DNA of 64,000 nucleotides, taken from contig JADCGS010000006.1 of NCBI GenBank assembly GCA_020248865.1, forward strand, positions 1 to 64,000. The letters run 5' to 3'. A model generated the notes under the pieces. That model had not been told where the DNA came from, did no database searches, and saw nothing but the letters and a program-made list of their open reading frames with translations. The stretch is from Burkholderiales bacterium. GTDB lineage: Bacteria > Pseudomonadota > Gammaproteobacteria > Burkholderiales > Burkholderiaceae_F. Shown one piece after another: positions 17,957 through 25,468 of the stretch. Both the position numbers and the translations under genes were made by a program. The stretch's first letter is position 1, and each line of letters opens with the position of its first letter.

Positions 17957-18038
17957 ACGCGCACGCAAAGCCGTTGATTGAGAGGCCGGGCTCGGCTTCG
18001 GCCGCTCGCTTCGCGAGCTTCACGCCCGCTGCGAAGCC

Positions 18039-18226
18039 GTGAGCCCGCCGGGCCGCCCCAAGGGCGAATGCGCCGAGCGCGCAGCGCGAAGGTAGTCCAA
18101 TGAGCCCGCCGGGCCGCCCCAAGGGCGAATGCGCCGAGCGCGCAGCGCGAAGGTAGTCCAATGAGCCCGCCGGGCCGCCCCAAGGGCGAATCCCCGAGCG
18201 CTCAGCGCGAGGGTAGTCCAGTGAGC
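18039..18226 (+). repeat. R2 60-bp repeat array A (three copies)
   Basis: Three head-to-tail units begin at 18039, 18100 and 18161; a partial fourth begins at 18221. Each opens with (A/G)TGAGCCCGCCGGGCCGCCCC. The first two units are 61 bp and end in a TAG in the frame of their own start codon. The third is 60 bp and reads on without a stop as MSPPGRPKGESPSAQREGSP. The same unit occurs in arrays at 24107 and 53701. Confidence 0.92.
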
Positions 18227-18474
18227 ATGCGCCGCCACGAAACGTGGTCGGGCGGCCGCGCGCCCGGCCTTGTCCCAGGGCCGAGGGTTCGCTCACGCGA
18301 ACACAGCCACCGGCCCACGCTCGGGATGCGGGCTGCCGTGGGGGCCGCAAGCGCCCGCACGGGTCGCTGGGTTTTGCTTGCTCTGCGGACGAATGGCGGA
18401 GCCGTCGTATTCACGCCCAGCGCCGTTCCGCTACAGTGACTCCACTTGTCTTTCGGCGCGCTGCGCCCAATCCA
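18227..18474. other. Intergenic, no secure gene
   Basis: The last R2 unit stays open in frame to a TGA at 18437-18439, giving a 92-residue Arg/Gly/Ala-rich frame from 18161. It shows no domain and its codon use is not persuasive. The rest should hold the promoter of the following gene (CTACAGTGACTCC near 18430 is the only -10-like stretch). Confidence 0.35.
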
Positions 18475-19041
18475 ATGAAAAAGTTCGCTCCCAAGGCCGC
18501 GCCGCGCGGCGCCCGTGCGGCCGCGCCGGCCCGCAAGTCGTTCACGCGCGACGGCGCCGCGCCACGCAAGCCGTTCGTCCGCGACGGTGCGCCGCCGCGC
18601 AAGGCAGGCTTTCGCGATGCGCCGCCACGCAAGTCCTACGGCGGCGAAGCGCCGCCGCCGCGGCCGCGCAAGAGCTACGGCGACGATGCACCGCCGAGGC
18701 GTGCGCCTTCCGAGTCTTCTGGCGATCCGTACCAGCGCGCGGCGCGGCCGCCGCGCTTTGCGCGCGGCGAGGCGGGCGAGGGCGAGCGCCCGCGCGGCTT
18801 CGTGGTGACCCTCGACCCCGACGTGGCGCGCGTGTTTCGCGGCGAGGCGTCGGTCAACAAGGCGCTGCGCCTGGTGATGCAACTGATGCAGGTGGTCGAG
18901 GGGCCGGGTCCGCATACCGACCGGGGTCCGCGCGTGCCGCGACCGGGGTACCAGGGCACGCCCGAGGCGCGCGGTTTCGAGCGCAAGCCGCGCTTCGTCG
19001 AGGACAGCGAGGACGGCGAGGACGGCGAGGGCGAAGAGTAG
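18475..19041 (+). CDS. Low-complexity basic protein with conserved C-terminal segment, unknown function
   Basis: This 188-residue protein has two parts. Residues 1-105 are disordered and basic, with a repeating PRKSF/PRKPFVRDG/PPRKSYG pattern. Residues about 104-145 (GFVVTLDPDVARVFRGEASV, then NKALRLVMQLMQVV) look folded and may be an amphipathic helix pair. The tail is acidic, from a 9-bp repeat (EDGEDGEGEE). I do not recognise the family; the charge split suggests nucleic-acid or ribosome binding, but that is a guess. The ATG at 18475 gives MKKFAPKAAPRG. It is probably co-transcribed with the VOC gene 20 bp downstream. Confidence 0.7.
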   Translation: MKKFAPKAAPRGARAAAPARKSFTRDGAAPRKPFVRDGAPPRKAGFRDAPPRKSYGGEAPPPRPRKSYGDDAPPRRAPSESSGDPYQRAARPPRFARGEAGEGERPRGFVVTLDPDVARVFRGEASVNKALRLVMQLMQVVEGPGPHTDRGPRVPRPGYQGTPEARGFERKPRFVEDSEDGEDGEGEE

Positions 19042-19061
19042 GGCAGGGAAGGGGGCCTGAC

Positions 19062-19457
19062 ATGCCGGCTGCCACGGGACTGGGTCCGATCGCGCAGATT
19101 GCGCTGCACGTGTCGGACATCGACCGCGCCGAGCGCTTCTACGCCGAGGTGCTGGGCCTGACGCCGCTGATGCGCTTCGGCAATGTCGCCTTCTTCGACT
19201 GCGGCGGCCTGCGCCTGATGCTGGAAGGCGGCCACGAGCCGCGCGGCGCGGGCCACGCGGCTTTCTGCGTCTACCTGCGCTGCGCCGACAGCGCGGCGAT
19301 GACCGCGCTGCTTCAGGGTAACGGCGTCTACTTCGAGCGCGAGCCGCATCTGGTTGCGCGCCTGCCCGACCACGAACTGTGGCTCGCATTTTTCCGCGAT
19401 CCCGACAACAACCTGCTCGCCCTGCACGAGGAACGGCGGCCGGCTTCCGGCCGCTGA
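19062..19457 (+). CDS. VOC/glyoxalase-family protein
   Basis: This 131-residue single VOC fold (IAQIALHVSDIDRAERFYAE at the start, ELWLAFFRDPDNNLLALHEE at the end) is typical of glyoxalase/bleomycin-resistance/dioxygenase relatives. Metal-ligand candidates are His in IALHVSD and Glu in LLALHEE. Many such proteins are annotated as methylmalonyl-CoA epimerase-like or lactoylglutathione-lyase-like; this sequence does not say which. The ATG at 19062 has a GGGAAGGGGG ribosome-binding site and lies 20 bp after the preceding gene. A strong hairpin follows. Confidence 0.88.
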   Translation: MPAATGLGPIAQIALHVSDIDRAERFYAEVLGLTPLMRFGNVAFFDCGGLRLMLEGGHEPRGAGHAAFCVYLRCADSAAMTALLQGNGVYFEREPHLVARLPDHELWLAFFRDPDNNLLALHEERRPASGR

Positions 19458-19464
19458 CCCGGTG

Positions 19465-19495
19465 CCCGACGGCGGTCGGCCCGCCCGCCGTCGGG
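19465..19495 (+). terminator. Strong hairpin after the VOC gene
   Basis: An 11-bp perfect stem CCCGACGGCGG/CCGCCGTCGGG with a 9-base loop lies 8 bp after the stop. A U-run is lacking, which is common in very GC-rich genomes. Confidence 0.55.
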
Positions 19496-19629
19496 ACGCC
19501 GCAAGCCGGTTGCCAGTCGGCCGCCTCGTTGTCAGCCCCCGCGGCAGACCCGGTCCGCGCCTGGTCGTGTCGCAGCGTGTCGCAGCCCGTCGATTGACGG
19601 CCGGCGCACCGTCGTCCTACCGTGGCGCC

Positions 19630-20661
19630 ATGACCATCCCGCTGCCGACGCTGCGCATCGCCACCCTGAACTGCCTGAACCTTGCGCTGCCGGGCCGGCC
19701 GGTCTACCCCGGCTGGCCGCCGTATGGCGCGGACGAGTACCTGGCCAAGACACAGTGGCTGGCCCAGCTGCTGGATCGGCTCGCGGCGGATTTCGTGCTG
19801 CTGCAGGAGGTTTTCCACGCGCAGGCGCTGTCGGATGTGCTGCGCCAGACGGTGTCGCAGGGCCGGCAGTGGTCTTTCGCCGTACCGCACGCGGGGCAGG
19901 ACAACCGCAAGCCGCGGCTGGGACTGGCGTGGCGCGCGCCCTGGCAGCCGGCGATCGACTCGATCGTCGAACTGCCGCCCGGTGCGGCCGTGCCGGTGCC
20001 CGAGTGCGGCGAGCACCGCAGCTTTGCGCGCCCGCTGCTGCGCGCGCGCGTGCCCCTGGTCAGGCCGTGCGGCGCCACCACGCTCACGCTCGTGAACGTG
20101 CACCTGAAGTCGCGCCGGCCCGAGTTCGCCCCGGGCGAGGACGAGGCCGATCCGCGCCGGCTGGCGCGCGCGCAGCTGCGCGCGCTGCTGATGCGCGCCG
20201 CCGAGGCGGCGGCGCTGCGCCAGCTGGTGCTCGACGAGCTGCTCGGCGCCACCGGCCCGCTCATTGTCGCCGGCGATTTCAATGACGAAGCCGGCGCGGT
20301 GACCACGCAGATGATCGCCGACACCTCGTGCGAGGCCGACGACGACGTGCCGCGCGCTGCCGTGCTGTTCAACGCGCTCGAAGTGGAGCAACGGCGTGCA
20401 CCCGGACGCGGCCGCGAGGTCGCCTACACCTTCCTCAACCGCGGCGAGCCCGAGCGCATCGATCACGTGCTGGTGTCCGGACAGTTCGTGCCCGGCGTGC
20501 ACGGCGCCATCGGCCGGGTCGGCGCTGTCCAGATCTTCAACGATCACCTGTCCGAGCGCCGCCGGCCCGGGGCCGATCAAGATGGGATCGATCTGGCTCG
20601 CATACTGTCCGATCACGCGGCCGTCTGCGTCTCTATCGTGCTCGACACAACGCCGTCCTGA
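19630..20661 (+). CDS. Endonuclease/exonuclease/phosphatase-family protein
   Basis: This 343-residue EEP-fold protein carries the family signatures: TLNCLNL near the start, the metal-binding LLQEVFH, LVNVHLKSRRP, VAGDFND and the C-terminal LSDHAAVCVSIV with the catalytic His. There is no signal peptide. Substrates in this superfamily range from DNA to phosphoinositides and cannot be assigned here. The ATG at 19630 is preferred; the frame is open much further upstream, but that part reads as non-protein (Pro/Arg-rich) and crosses the hairpin. Confidence 0.87.
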   Translation: MTIPLPTLRIATLNCLNLALPGRPVYPGWPPYGADEYLAKTQWLAQLLDRLAADFVLLQEVFHAQALSDVLRQTVSQGRQWSFAVPHAGQDNRKPRLGLAWRAPWQPAIDSIVELPPGAAVPVPECGEHRSFARPLLRARVPLVRPCGATTLTLVNVHLKSRRPEFAPGEDEADPRRLARAQLRALLMRAAEAAALRQLVLDELLGATGPLIVAGDFNDEAGAVTTQMIADTSCEADDDVPRAAVLFNALEVEQRRAPGRGREVAYTFLNRGEPERIDHVLVSGQFVPGVHGAIGRVGAVQIFNDHLSERRRPGADQDGIDLARILSDHAAVCVSIVLDTTPS

Positions 20662-20712
20662 GGCTCCGCGTCGGCGGGGCACGCCTCGATGGCGTCATCG
20701 ATCGAGGTTCTC

Positions 20713-21423
20713 ATGCTGCGTGCCAGTCGTCCTGCTTTCGTTCGTACCCTGTGCGCCGTTGCCGCGCCTGTACTGCTTGCCTCGTTGCTGACGGCGCCGC
20801 GTGGCGCGCAGGCGCAGCTTGCAGCGGGGATGAAAGTCGGCGGCTCAAGCGCAGCCGCCGAGCTCACCTACGGCTTGCTGCCGGTGCTGGGCGCACGCAC
20901 GCGCCTCGACGGGCGTTGGCGGTCGGACGATGACGCCATGACCGGCGGCGGCAGCCATGGCCAGCCGAGGTTCGGCGCGTCGTGGCTGACGACCGACCTG
21001 TATCCCTTCGGCGGGAGGGTGCTCATCGGCGGCGCTCTGGTGAGGAGTGACCGCCGGTTCGACCTGGCCGGTCGCGCCGACGGCGGCACTTACCGCATCG
21101 ATGGCGTGCAGCATCTGGCAAGCGCGGCCAGCGGTTGGGACAGCAAGGTTCGCCTCGAGCGCACCGTGCCCTACCTCGGGCTCGGCTGGACTTCGGCCGT
21201 CGGCAGCGGCGCTGGTGCCGGCCTGTTCTTCAATGCCGAGCTGGGCGCGGTGTTCCTGAGCCCGCCCGGCGTACGCAGCGTCACCTGTACCGCAAGCCTG
21301 ACGACCCGGCTGTGCGACCCGCTGCAGGCCGACGCGCGCACCGACGAAGCGCAGCTCGGCGCCGCCGGCACTGACTTCAAGGTCCAGCCGGTGCTCGCGC
21401 TCGGTGTGGGCTATCGCTTCTAG
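20713..21423 (+). CDS. Outer-membrane beta-barrel protein (OmpW-like size)
   Basis: This 236-residue precursor has a signal peptide (TLCAVAAPVLLASLLTAPRG, cleavage after AQA) and alternating hydrophobic strands ending in LALGVGYRF. The terminal aromatic residue is the BAM recognition signal for outer-membrane barrels. The pattern of YGLLPVLGARTRLDGR, GASWLTTDLYPFGGRVLIGG and VPYLGLGWTSA resembles small 8-stranded barrels. No function is known. Two cysteines (VTCTASLTTRLC) could form a loop disulfide. The stop codon TAG is formed by the left end of R1 copy 2. Confidence 0.8.
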   Translation: MLRASRPAFVRTLCAVAAPVLLASLLTAPRGAQAQLAAGMKVGGSSAAAELTYGLLPVLGARTRLDGRWRSDDDAMTGGGSHGQPRFGASWLTTDLYPFGGRVLIGGALVRSDRRFDLAGRADGGTYRIDGVQHLASAASGWDSKVRLERTVPYLGLGWTSAVGSGAGAGLFFNAELGAVFLSPPGVRSVTCTASLTTRLCDPLQADARTDEAQLGAAGTDFKVQPVLALGVGYRF

Positions 21424-21670
21424 CCCGGATGTTTCATCAGGGACGCGGGATTTGCGCGGATGCGCGCGCGAGCCAGATTGCGCGAGAGGGGCGCAGCCGA
21501 TGCCCGCAGGCATCGGCGAGCACTTGAGCGCAGTGTGGCCGCGCGGGCGCCGCGCAAACCCGCGGTGACCCGGCCGTCCAAAGTGGCCTGGGCCCATTGC
21601 AGGCTACCGCCGCGGCTTACAGAGGCAGATCGTGGATGCATGGGGGCGACCTGGCAAAACATCCGGGCTA
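21421..21670 (+). mobile_element. R1 MITE-like element, copy 2 (complete)
   Basis: This 250-bp element is bounded by inverted ends TAGCCCGGATGTTTCATCAG and, at the right, TGGCAAAACATCCGGGCTA. Inside is a perfect 8-bp hairpin, CCGATGCC-CGCA-GGCATCGG (21497-21516). It encodes no protein. The outermost TA at each end looks like a duplicated TA target, as in IS630/mariner-type MITEs such as the Correia elements of Neisseria. It sits exactly between two convergent genes, and its two ends provide the TAG stop of each. Confidence 0.85.
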
Positions 21671-22153
21671 CAGCCAGTCGGCCAGGTGCGGCCAGGCCGC
21701 GCGCAACTGCATGCTGGCGGCCGGATCGTCGGCCAGCAGCCGGAAGTCGGCAAAATCGAAACCCGGTGCCACAGTGCAACCCATGAGGCTGTAGCCGTTG
21801 GCTGCAGCGCTGGATCGTGCCGCCTGCCAGTAGCCGGCGGGCACGGCGTGCATCGGTGCGGCGCCGTGCTCGCTCACCGGTCCCAGGCGCAGCTCCCGGA
21901 CCTCGCGCAGTTGCGCATCAGCCACCCGCAACTGCAACGGTGCACCGCCATAGAAGTGCCACAGCTCGTCGGAGAAGATGCGGTGCCAGCGGCTCAGTTC
22001 GCCGGCGCGCAGCAGGTACACGATGGCGGTGATGGCCGGGCGGTTGCGCCCGTCGACCGGCATCGCCAGACCGGAGGTGTGCAGGCGCCGGTACCAGCCG
22101 CCTTCGGGGTGGGGCTGCAGGTCGAAGCGCGCGATCAGATCGTCGGCGGTCAC
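21668..22153 (-). CDS. Cupin-fold protein, DUF985 family
   Basis: This 161-residue single-domain protein begins TADDLIARFDLQPHPEGGWY and contains AITAIVYLLRAGELSRWHRI, DELWHFYGGAPLQL and a final MGCTVAPGFDFADF, the standard blocks of the DUF985 cupin family. The family is related to ureidoglycolate-lyase-like and RmlC-like cupins, but its reaction is not known. The GTG at 22153 starts exactly at the conserved N-terminus; an upstream ATG (22282) would overlap the preceding gene by 79 bp. The stop TAG comes from the right end of R1 copy 2. Confidence 0.85.
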   Translation of the reverse strand: MTADDLIARFDLQPHPEGGWYRRLHTSGLAMPVDGRNRPAITAIVYLLRAGELSRWHRIFSDELWHFYGGAPLQLRVADAQLREVRELRLGPVSEHGAAPMHAVPAGYWQAARSSAAANGYSLMGCTVAPGFDFADFRLLADDPAASMQLRAAWPHLADWL

Positions 22154-22203
22154 GGCCGCCAGTATGGGGGCCGGGTCCGGCACTGGGGCGCCGGGTCGGG
22201 AGC

Positions 22204-22488
22204 TCAGGCGGTCGCGGCGCTGCGTGGCGCGGAAAACAAGGCCTGGCGCAGCGACTCGTACACGGTAGCAGGCTCGTAGCACCGGCCGTCACGTGGGCGC
22301 ATGCAGATGCGCATGGCATCCGACTGTGACCGCACCGAGATTTCATGCCAGGGCGCATCGGCGTCAAACGGGCCGTGCGTGCTTTCGCGGCAGGCCGAAA
22401 CCGCCTTCAGGATGTGCGCATGCCGGCCGGCCACGCCGGTCAGCTCGATGTGGATCTCGTCGCCCCGCTGCCGCACTCGCATGAACAT
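22204..22488 (-). CDS. Small hypothetical protein (94 aa)
   Basis: The product MFMRVRQRGDEIHIELTGVA continues with GRHAHILKAVSACR and a middle part SQSDAMRICMRPRDGRCYEP, then a helical end. It has no signal peptide or membrane segment. The mix of beta-like N-terminal strand and Cys-containing loops looks like a real small folded protein, and the frame has few rare codons, but I do not recognise a family. It lies on the same strand as the cupin gene, 50 bp upstream of its GTG, so the two may form an operon. Confidence 0.5.
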   Translation of the reverse strand: MFMRVRQRGDEIHIELTGVAGRHAHILKAVSACRESTHGPFDADAPWHEISVRSQSDAMRICMRPRDGRCYEPATVYESLRQALFSAPRSAATA

Positions 22489-22923
22489 GGCTGCCTCGCC
22501 GCGTGTTCGCCTGTCCGCCTGACCGCCCAACGTCTCGGACGGTAGAACGGATGACCGGCTACGGGGCGCGAGAAAAGCGTGAGAAAACCGCCGGGATTCA
22601 CTTGACACCCGGTCTTGCCGCGCGACGTGCGTCTGTGTCGTCGATGGGTCGGTGCCGACATGCCGGACCGCGCACTGCGCCGGGCGCACGAGCGCCGGGC
22701 TGAACTCCGCCTGGCTGAACTCCATCACCGCCAGGATCGTCTCCGCGGTGGCCAGGGTCGGCCACGCGGCGTCGTGGGTCGGCGCTGATGACCTGAGCGG
22801 CATCCTGCGGGCACGGCGCCTCGACATGGGTGGCCGCCAGCGGCTTTCGGCCGACTGCAAGATTCGGCTAAGGGTTGGAGAGCAGCCGGTGCAGTACTGG
22901 CACACGGTCCGCCGTGCGCGCCG
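22489..22923. other. 435-bp gap without recognised gene
   Basis: The minus-strand frame of the 94-residue gene is open to 22905 but the extension has no domain. The stretch around 22540-22600 holds the best promoter-like features for the minus-strand gene (TTGACA at 22601 reads on the plus strand only). Nothing else was found. Confidence 0.35.
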
Positions 22924-24078
22924 CTACCTGAACTGCCGCCGGAACCGCGCCGTTCCCAGTGCGAGAAACGCCAGCCCCAGCAGCACCATGAGGGCCGCCG
23001 GCTTGGCCACGGCGGCCAGGCCGGCTCCCTTGAGCAGAACGCCGTAGGCGATATCGACCATATAGCGCAGCGGCGAGAGGTAGATGGCCGCCTGCAGCCA
23101 GCCCGGCATGCTCTCGCGCAGGTTCCAGGTGCCCGAGAGCATGATGATCGGCATCACCAGCAGCAGCACGATCAGCCCGACCTGGCCGGAGCTGCGCGCG
23201 TAAGTGGCCGCCACGATGCCCAGTCCCGAGGCGGTCATCGCATAAAGCGCCACCAGGGCGAAGAACAGTGGCGCGCTGCCGGCAATCGGTACGCCGAGCA
23301 GGACGCGCATCACCAGTCCCACGGCCACCAGCGAGCCGATGAGCACCACGCCGGCCATCGCCAGCACCTTGGCCAGCACGATCTGCAGCGGCGACAACGG
23401 GGACACCAGCAACTGCTCGATGGTGCCGCGCTCCTTCTCGCGCACCAGCGCGGCTGCGGGTAGCAGGATCGAGGCCACCGTCAGCATCGTCAGCAGTTCC
23501 GAGATCGTCGAGTACCAGGCCTCGGTCAGCGCCGGGTTGAAGCGGAAGCGCGTCTGCAGCCGCACCTCGGGCAGCGCCTCGGCGGTGGCCCCCGGCGACG
23601 CGAACTCGGCCGCCAGCGGCGCCAGGATGCGCTCGGTGTAGCTGGCCACCAGGTAACCGAGGTTGGAGTCGGCCGCCTCGACCACGAGCTGTACCTGCGC
23701 CGTCTCGCCGCGCACCAGAGCGCGCTCGAAGCCGTGCGGCACGATGAGCACGGCACGCAGCTGGCCGCGTTCGAGTGCGCGCGCCACCTGCTGCTCGTCG
23801 TCGGCGACGGCGCGCACGTCGAAGTACGGCGCCCGCAGGCGCCCGGCCAGCTCGCGCGAGGCGGTGCTGGCGTCGCGGTCGATCAGTCCGATCGGCGCGG
23901 CCTGCAGGTCGAGCGCCGGTGCGCCGGCGGCAATCAGGATGTCGACGGTGAAGATGAACACGACGAAGCCGGCCAGCGCGGTGTCGCGCAGCAACTGCCG
24001 CCACTCCTTGACCACCAGCGCGGCCACCTGCCGCAGCCAGCGGCCCGCGCCGCGCGCACGACCGGCGAGCTGGCTCAT
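22924..24078 (-). CDS. ABC-2-type exporter permease (second permease)
   Basis: This 384-residue membrane protein has one N-terminal transmembrane helix (ALAGFVVFIFTVDILIAAG), a large periplasmic domain (about 45-185), and five C-terminal helices with the ABC-2 signature region AALVREKERGTIEQLLVSPL. This is the YbhR/YhhJ layout: paired permeases of drug or lipid exporters. It is the last gene of an HlyD-ATPase-permease-permease operon. Its ATG at 24078 overlaps by ATGA the end of a small ORF made of R2 repeats, which itself overlaps the first permease gene. Confidence 0.92.
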   Translation of the reverse strand: MSQLAGRARGAGRWLRQVAALVVKEWRQLLRDTALAGFVVFIFTVDILIAAGAPALDLQAAPIGLIDRDASTASRELAGRLRAPYFDVRAVADDEQQVARALERGQLRAVLIVPHGFERALVRGETAQVQLVVEAADSNLGYLVASYTERILAPLAAEFASPGATAEALPEVRLQTRFRFNPALTEAWYSTISELLTMLTVASILLPAAALVREKERGTIEQLLVSPLSPLQIVLAKVLAMAGVVLIGSLVAVGLVMRVLLGVPIAGSAPLFFALVALYAMTASGLGIVAATYARSSGQVGLIVLLLVMPIIMLSGTWNLRESMPGWLQAAIYLSPLRYMVDIAYGVLLKGAGLAAVAKPAALMVLLGLAFLALGTARFRRQFR

Positions 24079-24317
24079 CTCGGCCCCCTGACGCGCGGCT
24101 CTGGCACTCCGCCCCGGAGGCGGCCCGGCGGGAAGGTGGAGCGACTCGGGCGCTGCGCGCTCGGGGATTCGCCCTTGGGACGGCCCGGCGGGCTCACTGG
24201 ACTACCCTCGCGCGGCGCGCTCAGGGATTCGCCCTTGGGACGGCCCGGCGGGCAAATGGGACACCCCGCGCGCTGCGCGCCCGGGGATTCGCCCTTGGGA
24301 CGGCCCGGCGGGCTCAT
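24075..24317 (-). CDS. R2-repeat-encoded 80-residue ORF between the two permeases
   Basis: Three 60-bp R2 units plus a partial one (24107-24317) form an open frame MSPPGRPKGESPGAQRAGCP, then ICPPGRPKGESLSAPREGSP, VSPPGRPKGESPSAQRPSRS and a 20-residue tail. Its ATG overlaps the stop of the first permease (ATGA, 24314-24317). Its own stop overlaps the start of the second permease (ATGA, 24075-24078). So it preserves stop-start coupling at both junctions of the operon. The peptide is Pro/Gly/Arg-rich, has no fold and may have no function beyond being read through by ribosomes. Whether it is made is unknown. Confidence 0.5.
   Translation of the reverse strand: MSPPGRPKGESPGAQRAGCPICPPGRPKGESLSAPREGSPVSPPGRPKGESPSAQRPSRSTFPPGRLRGGVPEPRVRGPR
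24107..24317 (-). repeat. R2 60-bp repeat array B
   Basis: Exact 60-bp periodicity runs at 24121, 24181, 24241 and 24301 in the plus-strand view, each with TTCGCCCTTGGGACGGCCCG. The units face the same way as the exporter operon. Units differ by about 5-10 substitutions with no indels, unlike array A, so the frame is kept. Confidence 0.93.
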
Positions 24318-25468
24318 GCAGCCGTACGCTTGTGATACAGCGCGTAGGCCAGCGCCAGAACCAGCACGGCGTAGACGGCCAGCGCCAGCAGCTCGGGCCA
24401 GAACACGTCGATGCCGGCGCCGCGCAGGTACATGCCGCGGACGATCGCCAGAAAGTCGGCTGCCGGGAACAGGCGCGCCAGCGCGCGGTTGAAGGGGCTC
24501 GCCGTCTCGAGCGGCGCGAACATGCCGGCGAACTGGATCGCGACGATCACCGCAGCGATCGTGGTGATGATGATGGCTGCCTGCTGGGTGCGCACGGCGG
24601 CCGACACCAGCAGCCCGAGACTGGCGGTGGCCAGCACGTAGAGCACGATGGCCAGCGCGAACTGCGGCACGCTGCCGCGAAACGGCACGCCGAACCACAG
24701 GATCACGACCAGCCACAGCAGCAGCCCGTTGGCTACGCCGATGGCCACCACCGGGATCAGCTTGCCGAGCAGGAACTCGAGCCGCGTCACGGTCGAACTG
24801 GCGATGTTGAATATGGCGCCGCTTTCCTTCTCGCGCACGACGCTCACCGCGATCAGCAGCGGCGGCACCAGCAACAGCACCAGCATCAGCAGCGACGGTG
24901 CCACGGTGACCACGCTGCGCAGTTCGGGGTTGTACAGGAAGCGCGTCTGCAGCCGTACCGGCTCGACGAGTTGGGCGGTGGCGGGCGAGCGCGCGCCGCG
25001 GCGCGCGGCCAGTACTTCGGCGCGCAGTTCGGCGTTGGCCTGCGCGTTGATCGCTTCGAGATAGCCGTGGATGGTGCGCGCTGCGGTGGTGAAGGCGCCA
25101 TCGATCTGTGCCAGCACGTCCACCGTGCGGCCGGCGTTCAGATCGCGCTCGAAGTGCGGGCCGATCCACAGAATCACGCGGGCGCGGCCGTCGATCAGCG
25201 CGGTTTCGCCGCGCGCGGCGGCGGCATCGACACCGGCGGGTACAAAGTGACGGGTCGACTGGAAGCGGTCCGCATAGCGGCGGCTGGCCGCCGTGGCGTC
25301 CTCGTCGATCACTACCAGGCCGACGCCTTCGACGTCGGTGGTCATGCCGTAGGCAAACACCACCAGCAAGATCAGCGGCAGCGCGAAGGCCAGCAGCAGA
25401 TAGAGCCGGTCGCGCCGCACTTCGCGTGCTTCCTTGTCCGCCAGCGCCAGCACGCGGGAGAAGTTCAT
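24314..25468 (-). CDS. ABC-2-type exporter permease (first permease)
   Basis: This 384-residue permease is of the YbhS type: an N-terminal helix (LYLLLAFALPLILLVVFAYG), an extracytoplasmic domain (about 45-170), then five helices around VREKESGAIFNIASSTVTRL. It pairs with the second permease to form the membrane channel of the exporter. The ATG at 25468 overlaps the ATPase stop by ATGA, and its own stop TGA is overlapped by the ATG of the R2-repeat ORF. The sequence is clearly homologous to, but distinct from, the second permease, as usual for heterodimeric YbhSR-type systems. Confidence 0.92.
   Translation of the reverse strand: MNFSRVLALADKEAREVRRDRLYLLLAFALPLILLVVFAYGMTTDVEGVGLVVIDEDATAASRRYADRFQSTRHFVPAGVDAAAARGETALIDGRARVILWIGPHFERDLNAGRTVDVLAQIDGAFTTAARTIHGYLEAINAQANAELRAEVLAARRGARSPATAQLVEPVRLQTRFLYNPELRSVVTVAPSLLMLVLLLVPPLLIAVSVVREKESGAIFNIASSTVTRLEFLLGKLIPVVAIGVANGLLLWLVVILWFGVPFRGSVPQFALAIVLYVLATASLGLLVSAAVRTQQAAIIITTIAAVIVAIQFAGMFAPLETASPFNRALARLFPAADFLAIVRGMYLRGAGIDVFWPELLALAVYAVLVLALAYALYHKRTAA

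Noticed and set aside
18161-18439. 92-residue ORF running from the third R2 unit
   Set aside because: Beyond the repeat-coded part it shows no domain, no start context and ends before a better gene start.
22489-22905. N-terminal extension of the 94-residue hypothetical protein to 233 residues
   Set aside because: The extension has no protein-like pattern; a good ATG exists at 22488.
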